From Gracilaria gracilis (lineage: Eukaryota; Rhodophyta; Florideophyceae; Gracilariales; Gracilariaceae): 64,000 nucleotides of DNA. The notes beneath the pieces are model-generated. The model was not told the origin of the DNA and made no database searches. It saw only the letters and a program-made list of their open reading frames with translations. A program made the translations under genes and the position numbers. Below, piece by piece: positions 1 through 10,881 of this stretch; position 1 is the stretch's first letter, and every line of letters starts with the position of its first letter. The stretch lies in assembly GCA_030374805.1 (NCBI GenBank), contig JARGSG010000097.1, positions 119,446 to 183,445 on the forward strand. Direction: 5' to 3'.

Positions 1-3000
1 GAAGATGCCCCAACCGTCTCACCGCCAACAAGCGTTTCCTCTCCCCCAGCGGCAACGTCCCTCACTTACCCCCACGCACAAAGCGTCAGAGGTCCACCCC
101 CTTACTCCCACCACCACCCCCACCTCCTCTCTCCAATCGCTCTTCCGATACCGTCCCCATCGCCGACGACGACTCCTACCACCACCAGCAGCTCTACCTC
201 TCCGTCTACACCTAGGACGCCTACCATATCGTAGGCACCCCCGTCTGCTCCCTCTTCCCCTCCCCACCTCTTCCACCCCCCTTCCCTCTCCTCAACAACC
301 CCCAACTCTAATGAATGGTCCTCTACATCTCTTCCATCGCTTCCACCCTCGGCCACCGCAAAGCAGACGAACTCTTCTCGCTTCTCCACGACCCCTCCTT
401 CTCCAATTCAGCCTTCCACTACGCCGTCTCGTCCGCCTCCTAGTGCCTCAAACTTCAAACAGACCTCTTCCGACACCGAGTCAGCAACATCGGTTTCAAC
501 CCCAGCACCCTCCACGACCCACAGCACCTCTTCACAGCCATCATCTTCCGAAAGGACGCTATCCAAGTCCTTAAAAGACAACTCGCCCTCACACACTCCG
601 ACAACACCTTCGTTTACCACGTCTTTCATACAACCTCCTCCGGTTCTCCCGCTTTCGCCCACCCCATGGCTTCTTCCCTCGGAAAAGTCGCTGTCCCAGC
701 CCTCAAGCACGCAATCGTGCAGTCCTCAAATAGCTCCTGCATCTGGCACACTCCTGAGAACACCGGTATCGACTATTTCATCGGCTTCGTCGAAGTATAC
801 TCCAACAAGTCTTCTACCTCCCTCAAATCCTCTTCGATCAGCTCCTAACCCCTTCACGTCACCCTCCCAACTTCTCCGACTCGTTCCGTCGCAAATGTAT
901 CACCGACAACCTCACCATTCTCGGATACCATCCAACCTCTTTCAATCTCGCCACCCCCTCTCAAGACCCTGATACCATTCCCAAATCTCATCCAGCATCT
1001 CCCGCTCTACCAAAATGCAACTCATCCAGCGGGCCATCTCCAACCTCCACGACCCTCTTCTCTCCTCCGGCCTCACCGCCTTCCCCTTCCGTGACGCTAA
1101 TGGCGTGCTCCGCCATCGTCACCCAATCATCGCCAGCTACTGCGCAGACATCCCAGAAGCAAAGGACATTCTCACCAAACCCCACGGCACCCCTCCCCCA
1201 GCATCCATGCCACCCATGTCCCGTCCCACGCTCCGACCTCCACCTACAAATTCCATTCCCCCCCTCTTCGATCCCAGACCCAGACTCTCAATCACACTCT
1301 ACCCTCCTCCAAGATGCTGAAAAGGTCCTCCTCGCCAGAAAGCCCAGAATCGCCCGAAAGACCAAGGAAAAGGCCGTTGAAGCACTCCATTCCCTTTCTC
1401 TCACAAAATACTCCTCCCTCTTCGAATCTTACCCTCTCCTCAACATCACCCCTCTCCTCTCCCCTTACAACATCTTCCCCTTCGAACTACTCCATAACTT
1501 CCACCTCGGCATCTCCAAGCTCATCAAGCTCGCAGCCATCGAGAGACTCAAGCCAGAATCACTCTTCAGTACTCACCGTTCCTCCAAGTCCCGTCATTCC
1601 TTCAACTCTGTCCGCTCCTCCATCCTCAAACACGCGAACACCATCCTCCCTGCCATCAAAAAGCACTCCTCAGCCACAGGACTCCATATCGACTTTTTCT
1701 CCTCCGACAACGGTCAGACCCTTAACGGTATCTTCACCTCCGACGGCCTACGTGGTATGCTCGAAGCAAAAGACTACCACTCACTCGACATGGTCTTCCC
1801 CTTCATCGGCACCTTCTTCGACCGCTGCTGTGACGATGTCGATGCAGCTCCCATCACTTCCGTTTTCACCAAGTACTCCGATCTTCTCCTCTTCTCCATG
1901 AGATACAACACCTCCGCAGAATGGACCGACTACCGCCTCACCGACCTCTCATTCCAACTCCGCTCTTTCAAGCGCACATCCGTACTCGTCCTCGGCCCGC
2001 ACCACACTTCCAGCCTTGGCATTCTTAAGTTCCATCTCCTCGACCACATCTTCGAGGACAACCGCCGCTTCGGAGGCCTCCACGTCAACGATGCCGGCAT
2101 ATTCGAACACGCCCACTCCCTCTTCAAGTCACACTACTCCAAAACTTCAAAGCGCAGGTCCACCGCATATGAACAAACCATTCGTACCATCCATCACTCC
2201 AATGCCACCAAAGATTGGAACCACCTTTCCACCAACCCCTCCATTACTTTCTCCACTCCTGCCCTCGCCTCTCCCATCCAATCCCGCCAACCCGGTTTGT
2301 TCCGTGATGGAAAACGCATCTCATTTGCTGATCTCATCACTGCCCACAAATTCCTCCACTCTAATCCTCATTTCAATCCCAAATCTCTACAAGACCTCTT
2401 CCCCACCGACACTCTCTCTCCTTCAACAAATTGGAAAACAAGCCCTCCCTTCATTCATCACCCTTTCTCTCGAATTCCTAGAACTCTCAGGGAACTCTTA
2501 CACTCTCCGTCGCACCCGAATCACCGTAGTCAACCCCGCTTACGTCGCCAGCGGTTATTTCCCAGCATTCGACTACTACATTGAAGAGCGGAGCGTGCTC
2601 GCGCTCCAGGATCCTCCAGTCCGTCTCATCCAACGAATATTTGTCGCCTCGTCCTTCGGTTCTTCTAAATCTCCAAAGTTGTCGCACGTCCTCGTCGCAG
2701 CCACCAGCTCCTCCAACTCCATCCCCATCGTCAGTGTCTGCAAACTCATCTCCCTTCTTCGCTTCACCCTTCCTTCTTCCGCTCCATCTTCCAAGGAGTT
2801 CGCCTTCGTACATTTCATGGAGCTCGTCCCACCAAGCGACGAAGTCGATGTCACCCTCAACTGCGTATGCCTCCGATGGGCAACAGATGACGAACATAAC
2901 CACACCGCCCATCCAGTTTCCATCTTGACCAACTCCACATCCGACAAAGTTTCTCCAAGGTTTAGGCTCATCCCTTTCTCTTCTATTCTTGGCTTCGTTG

Positions 3001-3152
3001 ATGTTCTCTGCCAGAACTACCGCGCACCCCCCTTCAATTCCCGCCTCCATTGGCGTTTCCATAGATTCTACCTCAACAGATTCTACCGAAACCACACCTC
3101 CAGGCCCTACCTCCCACCCCCGCATAGCACTCATTCCATAGGATTTTTATGA
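1..3152 (+). pseudogene. Plavaka/CACTA-like transposase, copy 1, decayed
   Basis: Probable cut-and-paste transposase of the CACTA/Plavaka group. The reading frame is broken and must be followed through three frames. Blocks seen in order are: an N-terminal part around 311-850; a block with residues ANGVLRHRHPIIASYCADIPEAK (1,095-1,165), the usual 'aDyPE' neighbourhood of these transposases; a CxxC pair (PCHPC) near 1,205; the block FELLHNFHLGISKLIK (about 1,480-1,540); and KFHLLDHIFEDNRRFGGLHV followed by an H/K/R-rich stretch (2,025-2,160), which resembles the family's conserved 'K.H...h..e.iR.fG' region. In-frame stops occur near 219, 308 and 441, and an extra base near 1,195 breaks the zinc-binding block. 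The 3' end converges with the coiled-coil gene, 114 bases away. The coding strand is strongly pyrimidine-rich. The 5' end probably lies outside the window. Confidence 0.6.
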
Positions 3153-3266
3153 ACCAATAATTACAACTCTTCCACAGGAAGGATTGGAGATAGGTATGGG
3201 ATGAAGAAGATATACCACATCTTCATCATCCCACAGCTCTCTCCACTCCTCCCACTCTTATTCACC

Positions 3267-5895
3267 CTAACCTCTGCCTTCTCCTCCTTCTGCACCATCC
3301 GTACCCTCTCCCCAGTGCCCAACCAAACGACTGAAACTGGGCTCCTCCGGTCGGCACGCTGCTATGTAGCAATCAAGAACCAATCCAAGTCTCCGCGTAA
3401 AATTTGCCATAAAGTATTCCTCCCTCACCGCTAGATATACCTTCTTCCTCGATGGAATCCACAGCCCAGCCGTCACAGTTCTCTCCGAATTTCCGGACAC
3501 ACACCTCGGATCACTCTGTAAAAACCCATCGTTCTCAAACTCTTCGCCGTGCTTGTCCCCCACCAATTCCCATGCCACCTACAATATATCCTCCACTGCG
3601 CTCGGTAGATACCTCCCATACAATGTAGAAAACAAGAGCTGTCTTTGTCATCCACGTCTCACACCCTTGTTCATCATTTTCACAACAAACCCAATCCAGG
3701 CATCAAGTAAGGCGAAGTGCATCACCGTCCGATCTACGTAATGCTTTTCCCCATTACATTTGGTCTCCACTGCGTATCCCATGTACTCCTCCAACACTGT
3801 CAACGCCATCCCGTTCTTGAAATACTTATCTTCATCATCACAGCTCCACTGTGGAGCATGCACAGTTGACCCAGAGTACGCAAGATCTTCGAAATGGCTC
3901 ATTCTCCAGGCACAAAACTTGTTCATCCCGTCTTCTTCACTTCCCATAAGCTTCTCGCGAGCCTCGTCCATCTGCTTCTTGAACTCTTCACCAAGTTCCG
4001 TCCTCTCGCTAGGCTTCGCCCGCTTTGCAATCAAATCATATCCCATTAAAGAGAATAATCTGTCCCGAGCAGCCAGCTTTCGCCCCCCCAATCACATCGC
4101 TTATCGTCTGCTTCATTCGCTGCTTCAGACACTGGTCCGCGCTTACATTCTACACGCACTCTTGTTTCCTCCCCGCTTCTTTTATCGTCTCCAACGTCTC
4201 TCCCACTATTTTTCTCTCGACCACATACTTCAACAACACATCGCTTCCACCCTCTGTCGATGGTGTGTACTCCCTCATCTCATATGCAACCTGAATTGGG
4301 CACCTAGGCACCATCTCCTTCTCCCCAACTAGAAACATGCTCCCCTCTCTACTTTCTCCCACCGTCTCACTCCTGTTTTTTCAGCTTCTACCAACGTTTT
4401 CCGTGTCGAAACAAAGTTCAGACGCCTCCAACTTCGCATAATGAAGAATCCTATCATATACAGCCCTTTCGAATCCATAAAAACGTTCTTCCACTCCAAT
4501 ATCATTACTTCGACGCCCTCTCACCTTCTTTCCTCCAACACCTCGCTTTCTCCCCTTCACTGCCTCCCGAAGACTTTCGATCAAGACATTTTGCCGTTTA
4601 TTTTCCTCCCTAAGCCGTCCCAACTCTTCCTGCGTCAGCTTCAAACTCACCATCAATTTAATGTGATCTTCCTTCATATTTCCCAACTGTCTATTCAGTG
4701 AATTCACCATCTGAACGAGTGCGGACCGTGGCAATACGCTTATGTTCTCTGCATTTTCTTCCCGTTCCCTTTTAGATCCCCATTCATCTCCCCGAATTCT
4801 ACCTTCGCTTTCTCCAAGACCACCGTCACTTTCGTCTCCTACATCCTTCGGAAGTAAAACGGTGTTGCGCCTTAAAAACATCACTTGGGGTGTTCGTGGC
4901 ACCGTCTCCACGACATTCACTTGCCCACGCCGCTCTGTTTGCACGTCGTCCTTCTTTTCCAAATCCCTCTCAACAACTGCTGCTGTCCCTCCGACAATTT
5001 CCTTGGTTGATCCACCACTTCTATGTCGTACCCCTCTCCCGTCCGCATGTTCTCGTTGCTTCTCTCCCCTCTTTTCCACAACTTTAACACCCACCAATCC
5101 ATGAACCACACTTCCTATTCTTCTCTCACTACCCTCCCCTGTTTCACGTTCGGCCATTGGCCACACACGCCCCACTCCTTCTTTCTACCGGTTCGCATTC
5201 TCTTGCTCGAAACCAATGCTTTCTTTCTCTTGCACTCTATTTGACGTCACAACAACCAAACTCTCCACTCCTCGCGTCCTCGCCGGGTGATCACACCTCA
5301 CTCTCTCCCTTTTTCCTTCGACCTCTTCGTGTACCCCACCCTTAGGAACTTTATCAACGTTAGTTCTATTTCTTCCTCTAAGACCCCCACTACCTAATAT
5401 GGTACTACTTCTTGCTATCGTTCTTCCCTAGACACTCGTACAAAGCTCTTTACCCTTCATTATCATATCCCCGCTATCGCTTTCCTCTAAAACTTGCGCA
5501 GTCTCGGCGCCTCTTCTAAGACTATCTCTCTTCCTACCACCGCGCAGAATGTTCTTAGGCATACCTCGCTGCGCTCCTATGCTTTTCTTGGGACTAACTT
5601 CTTGATCTCGTGCGTTCGCAATAGTTTTCGTCACCACAATGCTTACCGTTCGCTCCGTTCGCTCCGTTCGCTCCGATGGTCTGGCCCCGACGCTCCTCGC
5701 CGCACCGTCGCTCCTCGCCGCACTGTCGCTCCTCGCCGCACCTTTCCTCCCCTTCCCACGTAAACCACTTCGAGGCGCACGCGTACTACGAGCGGCGCGA
5801 ACTTCGCCACTTACCGTTTTGCCACGCCTTCGGTTCTTTGACGCGCGACCGCTAACCTCCTCCGCATTCACACCCCTCGTCTTACGTTTCGCCAT
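3267..5895 (-). pseudogene. Coiled-coil basic protein of the element, copy 1, decayed
   Basis: I do not recognise the family. The start is placed at the ATG giving MAKRKTRG, because the same start (MAKCKTRG, MGKLKTRS) occurs in the other two copies. The N-terminus is basic (RSTRAPRSGLRGKGRKG) and is followed by an Arg-Glu-Thr repeat (ERTERTERT). A central block with heptad-like spacing (QMVNSLNRQLGNMKEDHIKL, EELGRLREENKRQ) suggests a coiled coil. The C-terminal third holds conserved Cys and His residues (CAWRMSHFEDLA, CNGEKHYVD). Stops near 5,428, 4,381 and 3,590 break it. It lies between the transposase and the methyltransferase gene in every copy where this side survives. A nuclear, DNA-binding accessory role is only a guess. 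Confidence 0.5.
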
Positions 5896-6348
5896 ATACA
5901 ATCCGAACGGTTCCTCGTGGTTGACGCTGGGCTCACGACGTCTTAGCTGCTGACCGTGATCGAAGGTCACTGGAATCGGAACTGCTCTGCTCTCGACGTG
6001 TTTGGCACTCGCCGTGATCGAACGTCACCGATCGAATGCACACCCCCAATCGAGTGGAGTGTGGTGGAAATCACCGAGTGCGGTTTTTTATTCCCCGATT
6101 CCGAAACCAAAAAATTGACACCGTAATCCCAATTTCTGAACTAGAAAGTTCTCATAATGTTAGAAACGTACACCATCATATTCGATGCCCTCGCTTCCTT
6201 TCATATATCTATGTTCTTTCATATTGCACTTCAGCTAAAGTGTTTAGTTTCTTTTTCGTGCTCAACGGCGAAGTTAGAATGCGATAAGTTCTACTTCTTT
6301 CGGGAGGTTTAGGAGGTTGTTTTACATGTAGCTAATTCGCTACACGTT
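5896..6348. promoter_or_regulatory. Spacer between coiled-coil and methyltransferase genes with a duplicated 17-bp motif
   Basis: This is non-coding DNA upstream of the coiled-coil gene and downstream of the methyltransferase-SET gene. The motif CCGTGATCGAA(C/G)GTCAC occurs twice (about 5,955-5,971 and 6,012-6,028). The matching spacer of copy 4 has both sites as inverted text (48,246-48,262 and 48,304-48,320), and copy 2 has a weaker single site near 21,617. Conservation across diverged copies suggests a binding site controlling the coiled-coil gene. No TATA box or polyadenylation signal was assigned. Confidence 0.35.
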
Positions 6349-9300
6349 CTAATCGATTACTATAATAGGATTTGCCGATGTAACTCAGCTATACTATACT
6401 CCATAATCCGCGAACAACTCCTCTTTCACTTCCAGTTTCCGTAGTGCTCGCACCGCAAGCATTTAGTATTCTCGTAGTTAATGCGGGATGCGTCCTGTAT
6501 TTGGAGTTCGAATGACCCGCACATTTGTAGTGCTTCGTATCGTCACACCATCCGCAACTGCTTCAATGTCCTTATCACCTTCCATATATTTGGGATCGTT
6601 AATCGTTCCACCCAATGAAAAAGGAGCGGGGACAATCCATACAGGTATTAAAATTACTCCTTGTCTTCTTTCTGGGAGTTTATGGAATATATCGCCGCGG
6701 ACGTTAAACTCCATCGCATACTTTCGAAAGCGTTCGGATGTGGCTCCCAATAACCCTTCACCATATTTCTTGTGTACCTCTTTTCTCTTAGTTAGGTCAT
6801 GGTACACCAGTGTTCCATAGAAGTAACATATCTCTTCATTTTCCATGAATCGGCGTGTATTGAACACCCCCACTCCAGCGCCAGGGTGACGAATTGTCGA
6901 GTTCCAAATATGACAACCGCACATGGTCGCTTCCAGTGCCAACATGGCATTCCAATCCAGAAGCCCCATCTTTACTTGCAAAGTTTTAAGCCATTCGTGA
7001 AGGGCCTTACGCCTACCAGTGGTTACCAAGCTTTCAACCCGCCACATTGACGCAAGAAAGTCCACAATATACGTAGGTAACTTTTGATACTGGGGGTAGC
7101 CGGATGGAGCCCACCATGATCTCGATGGGCGGACATTCCACTTCGGAAATAAGTTCAACACCCTAATCAAAACATTCCGAACTTCCTGCGTTACCTGGAT
7201 ATCCGTCTCATTTTCTCGCACGCACAATGCGAACTGAGTAATTGCGGCATGCCTAGCATGGGCAAAGCAGTCAGGGTCCGGTTCACAACCGATGAACCTA
7301 CGATGCAGTTGTAACTCCATGCATGCCATTGCTGTCAAAAACGTCCATGCAAACAAGTCGACCACAATATCCCCAGCCTGGGAAAACCGACTGATTAGCT
7401 CTTTCAATAATGCCCGAGGTTTCTGTTCGGACCTCATCTTTTGTAAAACGTAGCCCCCACCTTTCTTCTTTCTCTTCCACTGAAGAGTCTCCCCATTAGA
7501 CATGTGGGGCACCTGGTAAATGATACTGTGGTACCCCGGGTACCTCGACTGCACGAAGTTGAACTTCTCATAGTCCACTATCACATGCTGCTGCGCGTAG
7601 CTGAGACCATTTCGAACTCCATGTACAGCATACTCCATTTCAGGGAAAAGGGAGCACGATCTACGTCCAGGGTTACGCATCCGGTTGCCTTGCGACCGTA
7701 CAAAGTGCATTGGGACCTGGTCCACAAGAAAGGTACGCCTTGGTACTCCGTTTTCGTCTTTTGCCCCAATGGCAGAAGGTACATCTCTCCATTCCTGGAC
7801 CTGCTCGAAAGCACTAAAGATACCGAAATGGCCCGAAGAACGTAGCAGTCTTGGTAGAAGCTTTGATGCCTTCTTCATGTCCTGAGGGCTCCGTACATCG
7901 TACCAGCTGTTGCTTATGTTTTTGTTCCCTCGGATGTTGTACGGAAGGTCCATGGGAACCAGTTGAACTTTTTTTAACGGTGACACACCATCTCTGCGCA
8001 TCGTCTCGTCCATCTCTACCATATCCTCAAACCCGCAATTGTACAAGCGAAAGTGCTTCTCCATCTCCTCCTCACAACTTTTGAAAACCATTTTGTCATC
8101 CAACGACGCAATGGATGGTGGAAGTATTACGCCTACCCCGGACGCTTCGTCACTAGTACTTCCTTTCCCAATTTCGGCTACTATGTTCGTATCACCATCT
8201 CCTTCTTCGCCTCTCCCCTCCTTCGGCTCCGTTGGTTTCCCAATTTCCTCCACCTCCTCCATATCATCTTCAATTTGTATGGCAGGTTCTGGTTTGGGTA
8301 TCGGCGTTACCGCCATACCAGGGACATGCACTGATTTTTTGAGTTTCAACGGGCTTATGGCCTCCATGACGGAGGACACAAGCAAATTCGAGAAACTATC
8401 GAATCTCTGAGCAACCGTCCGTGATGGGTCTCTGGTAAACGTCTTCAGAACTGTCCATCGTCCTGGTTCGGAAATTGACTAGAACTGCTCATTCTCAATA
8501 ACCTTGTTGAGGTCCGAAATGAACTCCTTCGCAAGCACTCGGAGGGCAGCATCGATGTCTTGCGGTAAATTCCATGCCCACGGGATGACCTCTGTTTCAA
8601 TAACAGTTTCACATCTGCTCGGTAGCAAGCGATGTTCGTTATCCCGGTGGAAGAACCCCTCTGCCCTCGTCTCAATTGCTTGAAACTGCATTTCGTCGTA
8701 CATGACTCGGATGAATAGAAGAACCATGAATTTTACTGTAGGGAATCTCAGAAATTGAGAGAAAAAATCCCATGCCTTCGTTATGAGCTGCACACCAAAG
8801 CCAACACGCTGAGCTTGGAGTTTGTTTGATATTTCGACATTCACAAAAGGTTTTGGATATCCCTTGTCTCCTATTTTCCTCTTCTGGCCTAGAACTCTTT
8901 TTTCCATGGAAACCTTCTGAATGAGCGAGAGAAAGAGAATCCTTTGGAAATGTGTGGCAACGGTTGTGGCGAACGGGGGGACCACCCGTCCCACTCGCTT
9001 AGGGGGTATAGTCATTGACTTCAAGAACTCGGTCAAAGTCGCATTCCTCGGTATTTTTTTAAAGTTCACCTCGGTATCAGCATTCCAGAAGTCCGTTACA
9101 CGCCATTCCCTATCACCGTCCAAAATGTCCAATAAACTCGTTGAGAGGTATAGCTGACGATAAGACCCCTTCAAAGACACGACCCGTATTTCACTGTCAG
9201 TAAACGTCGGATGTCCTGGACCCACAAGAATATAGAAGTAATTCTTGGCCAACGGTAAGACGTTTCGATTCTCGATATTGTAATCAACGAACTCGCTGTG

Positions 9301-9468
9301 TCCCACCTTACTTGGCCAGTCTTCATCTCGCATTGTCGACGCGTAATAATCGCGGATTGCGAAGCATACTGTGACAAGCTCATCTCATGAGCCATACAGT
9401 TTTCTAACTTTCATATCGGAGCTTTAGAGTGCCGGTGACGTAGACCTCGATGCACTATGTGGAGCCAT
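6349..9468 (-). pseudogene. DNA methyltransferase-SET fusion protein, copy 1, one frame with stops
   Basis: Read as one frame of 1,040 codons, this is a three-part protein. The first ~500 residues (MAPHSASRSTSP at the start) match no family I know. Next comes a beta-class amino-methyltransferase: catalytic motif IV precedes motif I, as in N6-adenine/N4-cytosine enzymes. Motif IV reads DLPY here (DPPY in copies 2 and 4) and motif I reads DLFAWTFLTA. The last ~230 residues look like a SET domain: GVGVFNTRRFMENEEICYFYG, then GGTINDPKYMEG in the place of the usual NHSC block, then a late FADYG. Stops lie at the codons before SSDMK and DELVT near the N-terminus, at 8,479-8,481, and several times after 6,480. 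The end at 6,349 is set by alignment with copy 4. With the catalytic Pro changed to Leu and several stops, this copy should be inactive. Confidence 0.65.
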
Positions 9469-9844
9469 TTTATGCATGCACGGGAAGGGGGTGCGTTGAT
9501 GGGTTATGATTCGAGTTTCCGGAGCGGACGGGAGATGGCAGTGGACGGGATATGGCAGCAGACGGGATATGGCAGCGGACGGGAGAAAACAACGCATGGG
9601 AGACTGCAGCGGGCGGGGGATAACTGCTGACGAGATATAAAAGTGCGCGGGAGACGGGAGCGGGCGGGAGAGGATAGCAACGATACAGCACGAACCAGGT
9701 TCTTTCAAAACGACAGGGAGATATGCAAGATGTCTGGGATGCACGTAAAGCCGTAAAGAGGTGTCAGGGAAAGCGGGGACACTCGAGGGATACGGAACTT
9801 GGTGATTGCAAACATATACGCGAAGTTATATGGAACGGCGGGTA
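9469..9844. promoter_or_regulatory. Upstream region of methyltransferase-SET gene with short direct repeats
   Basis: Between about 9,525 and 9,665, a roughly 17-bp unit GACGGGATATGGCAGCG recurs four or five times with changes, directly 5' of the methyltransferase start (which reads leftward from 9,468). Copy 2 has a similar CCGTCCGCTGCC-rich stretch at 17,925-18,025, in the same place relative to its gene. Tandem sites just upstream of a start suggest regulator binding, but the repeat could also be simple slippage. No other gene is seen here. Confidence 0.3.
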
Positions 9845-10034
9845 GGACAGGGGACCGGGGTGGCGTGGCGCTTCATCAGTGCACTGGAGAAGCGCCACGA
9901 CCCCTTGGTCCAATGTCCCAAAAAACTATTTTATTTTCCATATTTTTCAACGACAGGCCGGGACAGGGGACTGGGGTGTCATGGCGCTTCATCGGTGCAC
10001 CGATGAAGCGCCACAACACCCAGGTCGGCTCTCT
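9845..10034. repeat. Two palindromic hairpin units, copy 1
   Basis: Two imperfect palindromes of about 75 bp lie at 9,845-9,919 and 9,959-10,034. Each has a core arm GGCGCTTCATCGGTGCACC and its reverse complement meeting at GGTGCACC, and outer arms near GGACAGGGGAC. An A/T-rich stretch separates the two. After the second unit comes the spacer CTCAACGTGCCGTGAGTGATG, which also follows hairpins in copy 4. They sit upstream of the methyltransferase-SET gene, as in copies 2 and 4. Confidence 0.75.
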
Positions 10035-10176
10035 CAACGTGCCGTGAGTGATGAAGCTGTGGCAGAGGTACACGTGGCACCACCAACGCGCTGTCCTATC
10101 AGCCGTTTCTTATATCTTGGCGTATATCTTTGCATCATATTTACATTCTTAGCCAAATGGTTGGGACAAAGTACGA
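10035..10176. other. No gene seen; hairpin spacer and A/T-rich flank
   Basis: This starts with the ~65-bp spacer that accompanies hairpins in copy 4 (...CACGTGGCACCACC...) and then becomes unremarkable A/T-rich DNA. No coding frame with family resemblance was found. Confidence 0.5.
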
Positions 10177-10611
10177 AAACCTCCCCAAGCCGCTGAGTAT
10201 TAGGACATAGAATTAGAAGATATACTATTCCTATATGACACAAAGGATGTCCTAATCTTAGCTACGAAGCGTGAGAGTGTGCCACCTTCGCAATGCTACT
10301 TGCTATGGTTACCATATTCTTAGTCACATGGTTGTAACAAAGTACGAAAACTTCCACACGCAGTATAGGAATAGGACATCCTCTATACAAGAGAAAGAAA
10401 GAAGATGTACTAACTTCACCTCATCCAATGGATGTCCTATACCTAGCTACGAAGCATGAGGGTGTGCGAAACCCTCCACGAGCAGCATAAGAATAGGACA
10501 CCCGTTGCATACAATGAAGATAGAAAATGTACTAACTTCATCACATCCAACGGATGTTCTATTCCTACCAACAAAGCGAGAGGGTGTGTGAAAACCTCCA
10601 CAAGCAGCATA
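10177..10611. repeat. Decayed tandem repeat, about 122-bp unit
   Basis: The phrase CGAAAACCTCCACAAGCAGC recurs with changes near 10,177, 10,345, 10,468 and 10,590, giving periods of about 168, 123 and 122. Each is followed by an AGGACATCC-like motif and 'ctaacttca-catccaa-ggatgt'. The last unit runs straight into the element end at 10,612. The repeat may be flanking host DNA or part of a terminal repeat region. Confidence 0.6.
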
Positions 10612-10881
10612 TGTCGGTGTTCTCAGAATGCTAGTTTAGTATGCTAGATGGCTAGTTATGAAGAAAAAAAGTTCGAAAAAACTAGCAATTTCGCAGATTG
10701 CGCTAGTTGGCAAGGCAAAAAAAATATTTTTTGGAAATCGCATTTCCACGTGCCGCAGTTGAACTCCATTTGTTGAAGTTGTATGCTAGTTTGCAGTTCG
10801 TGGGCCACTGTCCGTTACCACACATTCGTCGCAGTCGTCAAAATCACTCAAAAAATTTACTCTCTGGTCACCAGCACTGGT
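10612..10881. repeat. Element terminus with subterminal CTAG repeats, copy 2
   Basis: The 270 bp are shared with 36,891-37,158 and 40,981-41,249. The terminus reads (GT)CGGTGTTCTCAGAATG. The motif GCTAGTT, or its complement AACTAGC, then recurs about six times in the first 180 bp (near 10,631, 10,642, 10,650, 10,681, 10,700 and 10,786). Short repeats near the tip are typical transposase-binding sites in CACTA and related elements. The matching right-hand inverted end was not found. Confidence 0.6.

Larger units (their letters stand above)
1..10176 (-). mobile_element. Element copy 1, reverse orientation, partial
   Basis: Three genes in this span match the right half of copy 4 (46,100-54,480) in the same order but inverted: transposase, coiled-coil gene, methyltransferase-SET gene, then two hairpin palindromes. 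The window opens inside the transposase, so the outer end is not seen. The inner side stops after the hairpins. No ParB-like, dioxygenase, reductase or gene A sequence follows, so this copy has lost its left arm or was rearranged. The extent is set by gene order and not by a terminal repeat. Confidence 0.6.

Noticed and set aside
750..770. GAGAACACCG as the inverted right terminus of an element
   Set aside because: It lies inside transposase coding sequence, the aligned base positions differ in copy 4, and no subterminal motifs surround it.
1015..1901. Ser/Pro-rich plus-strand frames as extra genes
   Set aside because: They are shadow frames of the pyrimidine-rich transposase coding strand.
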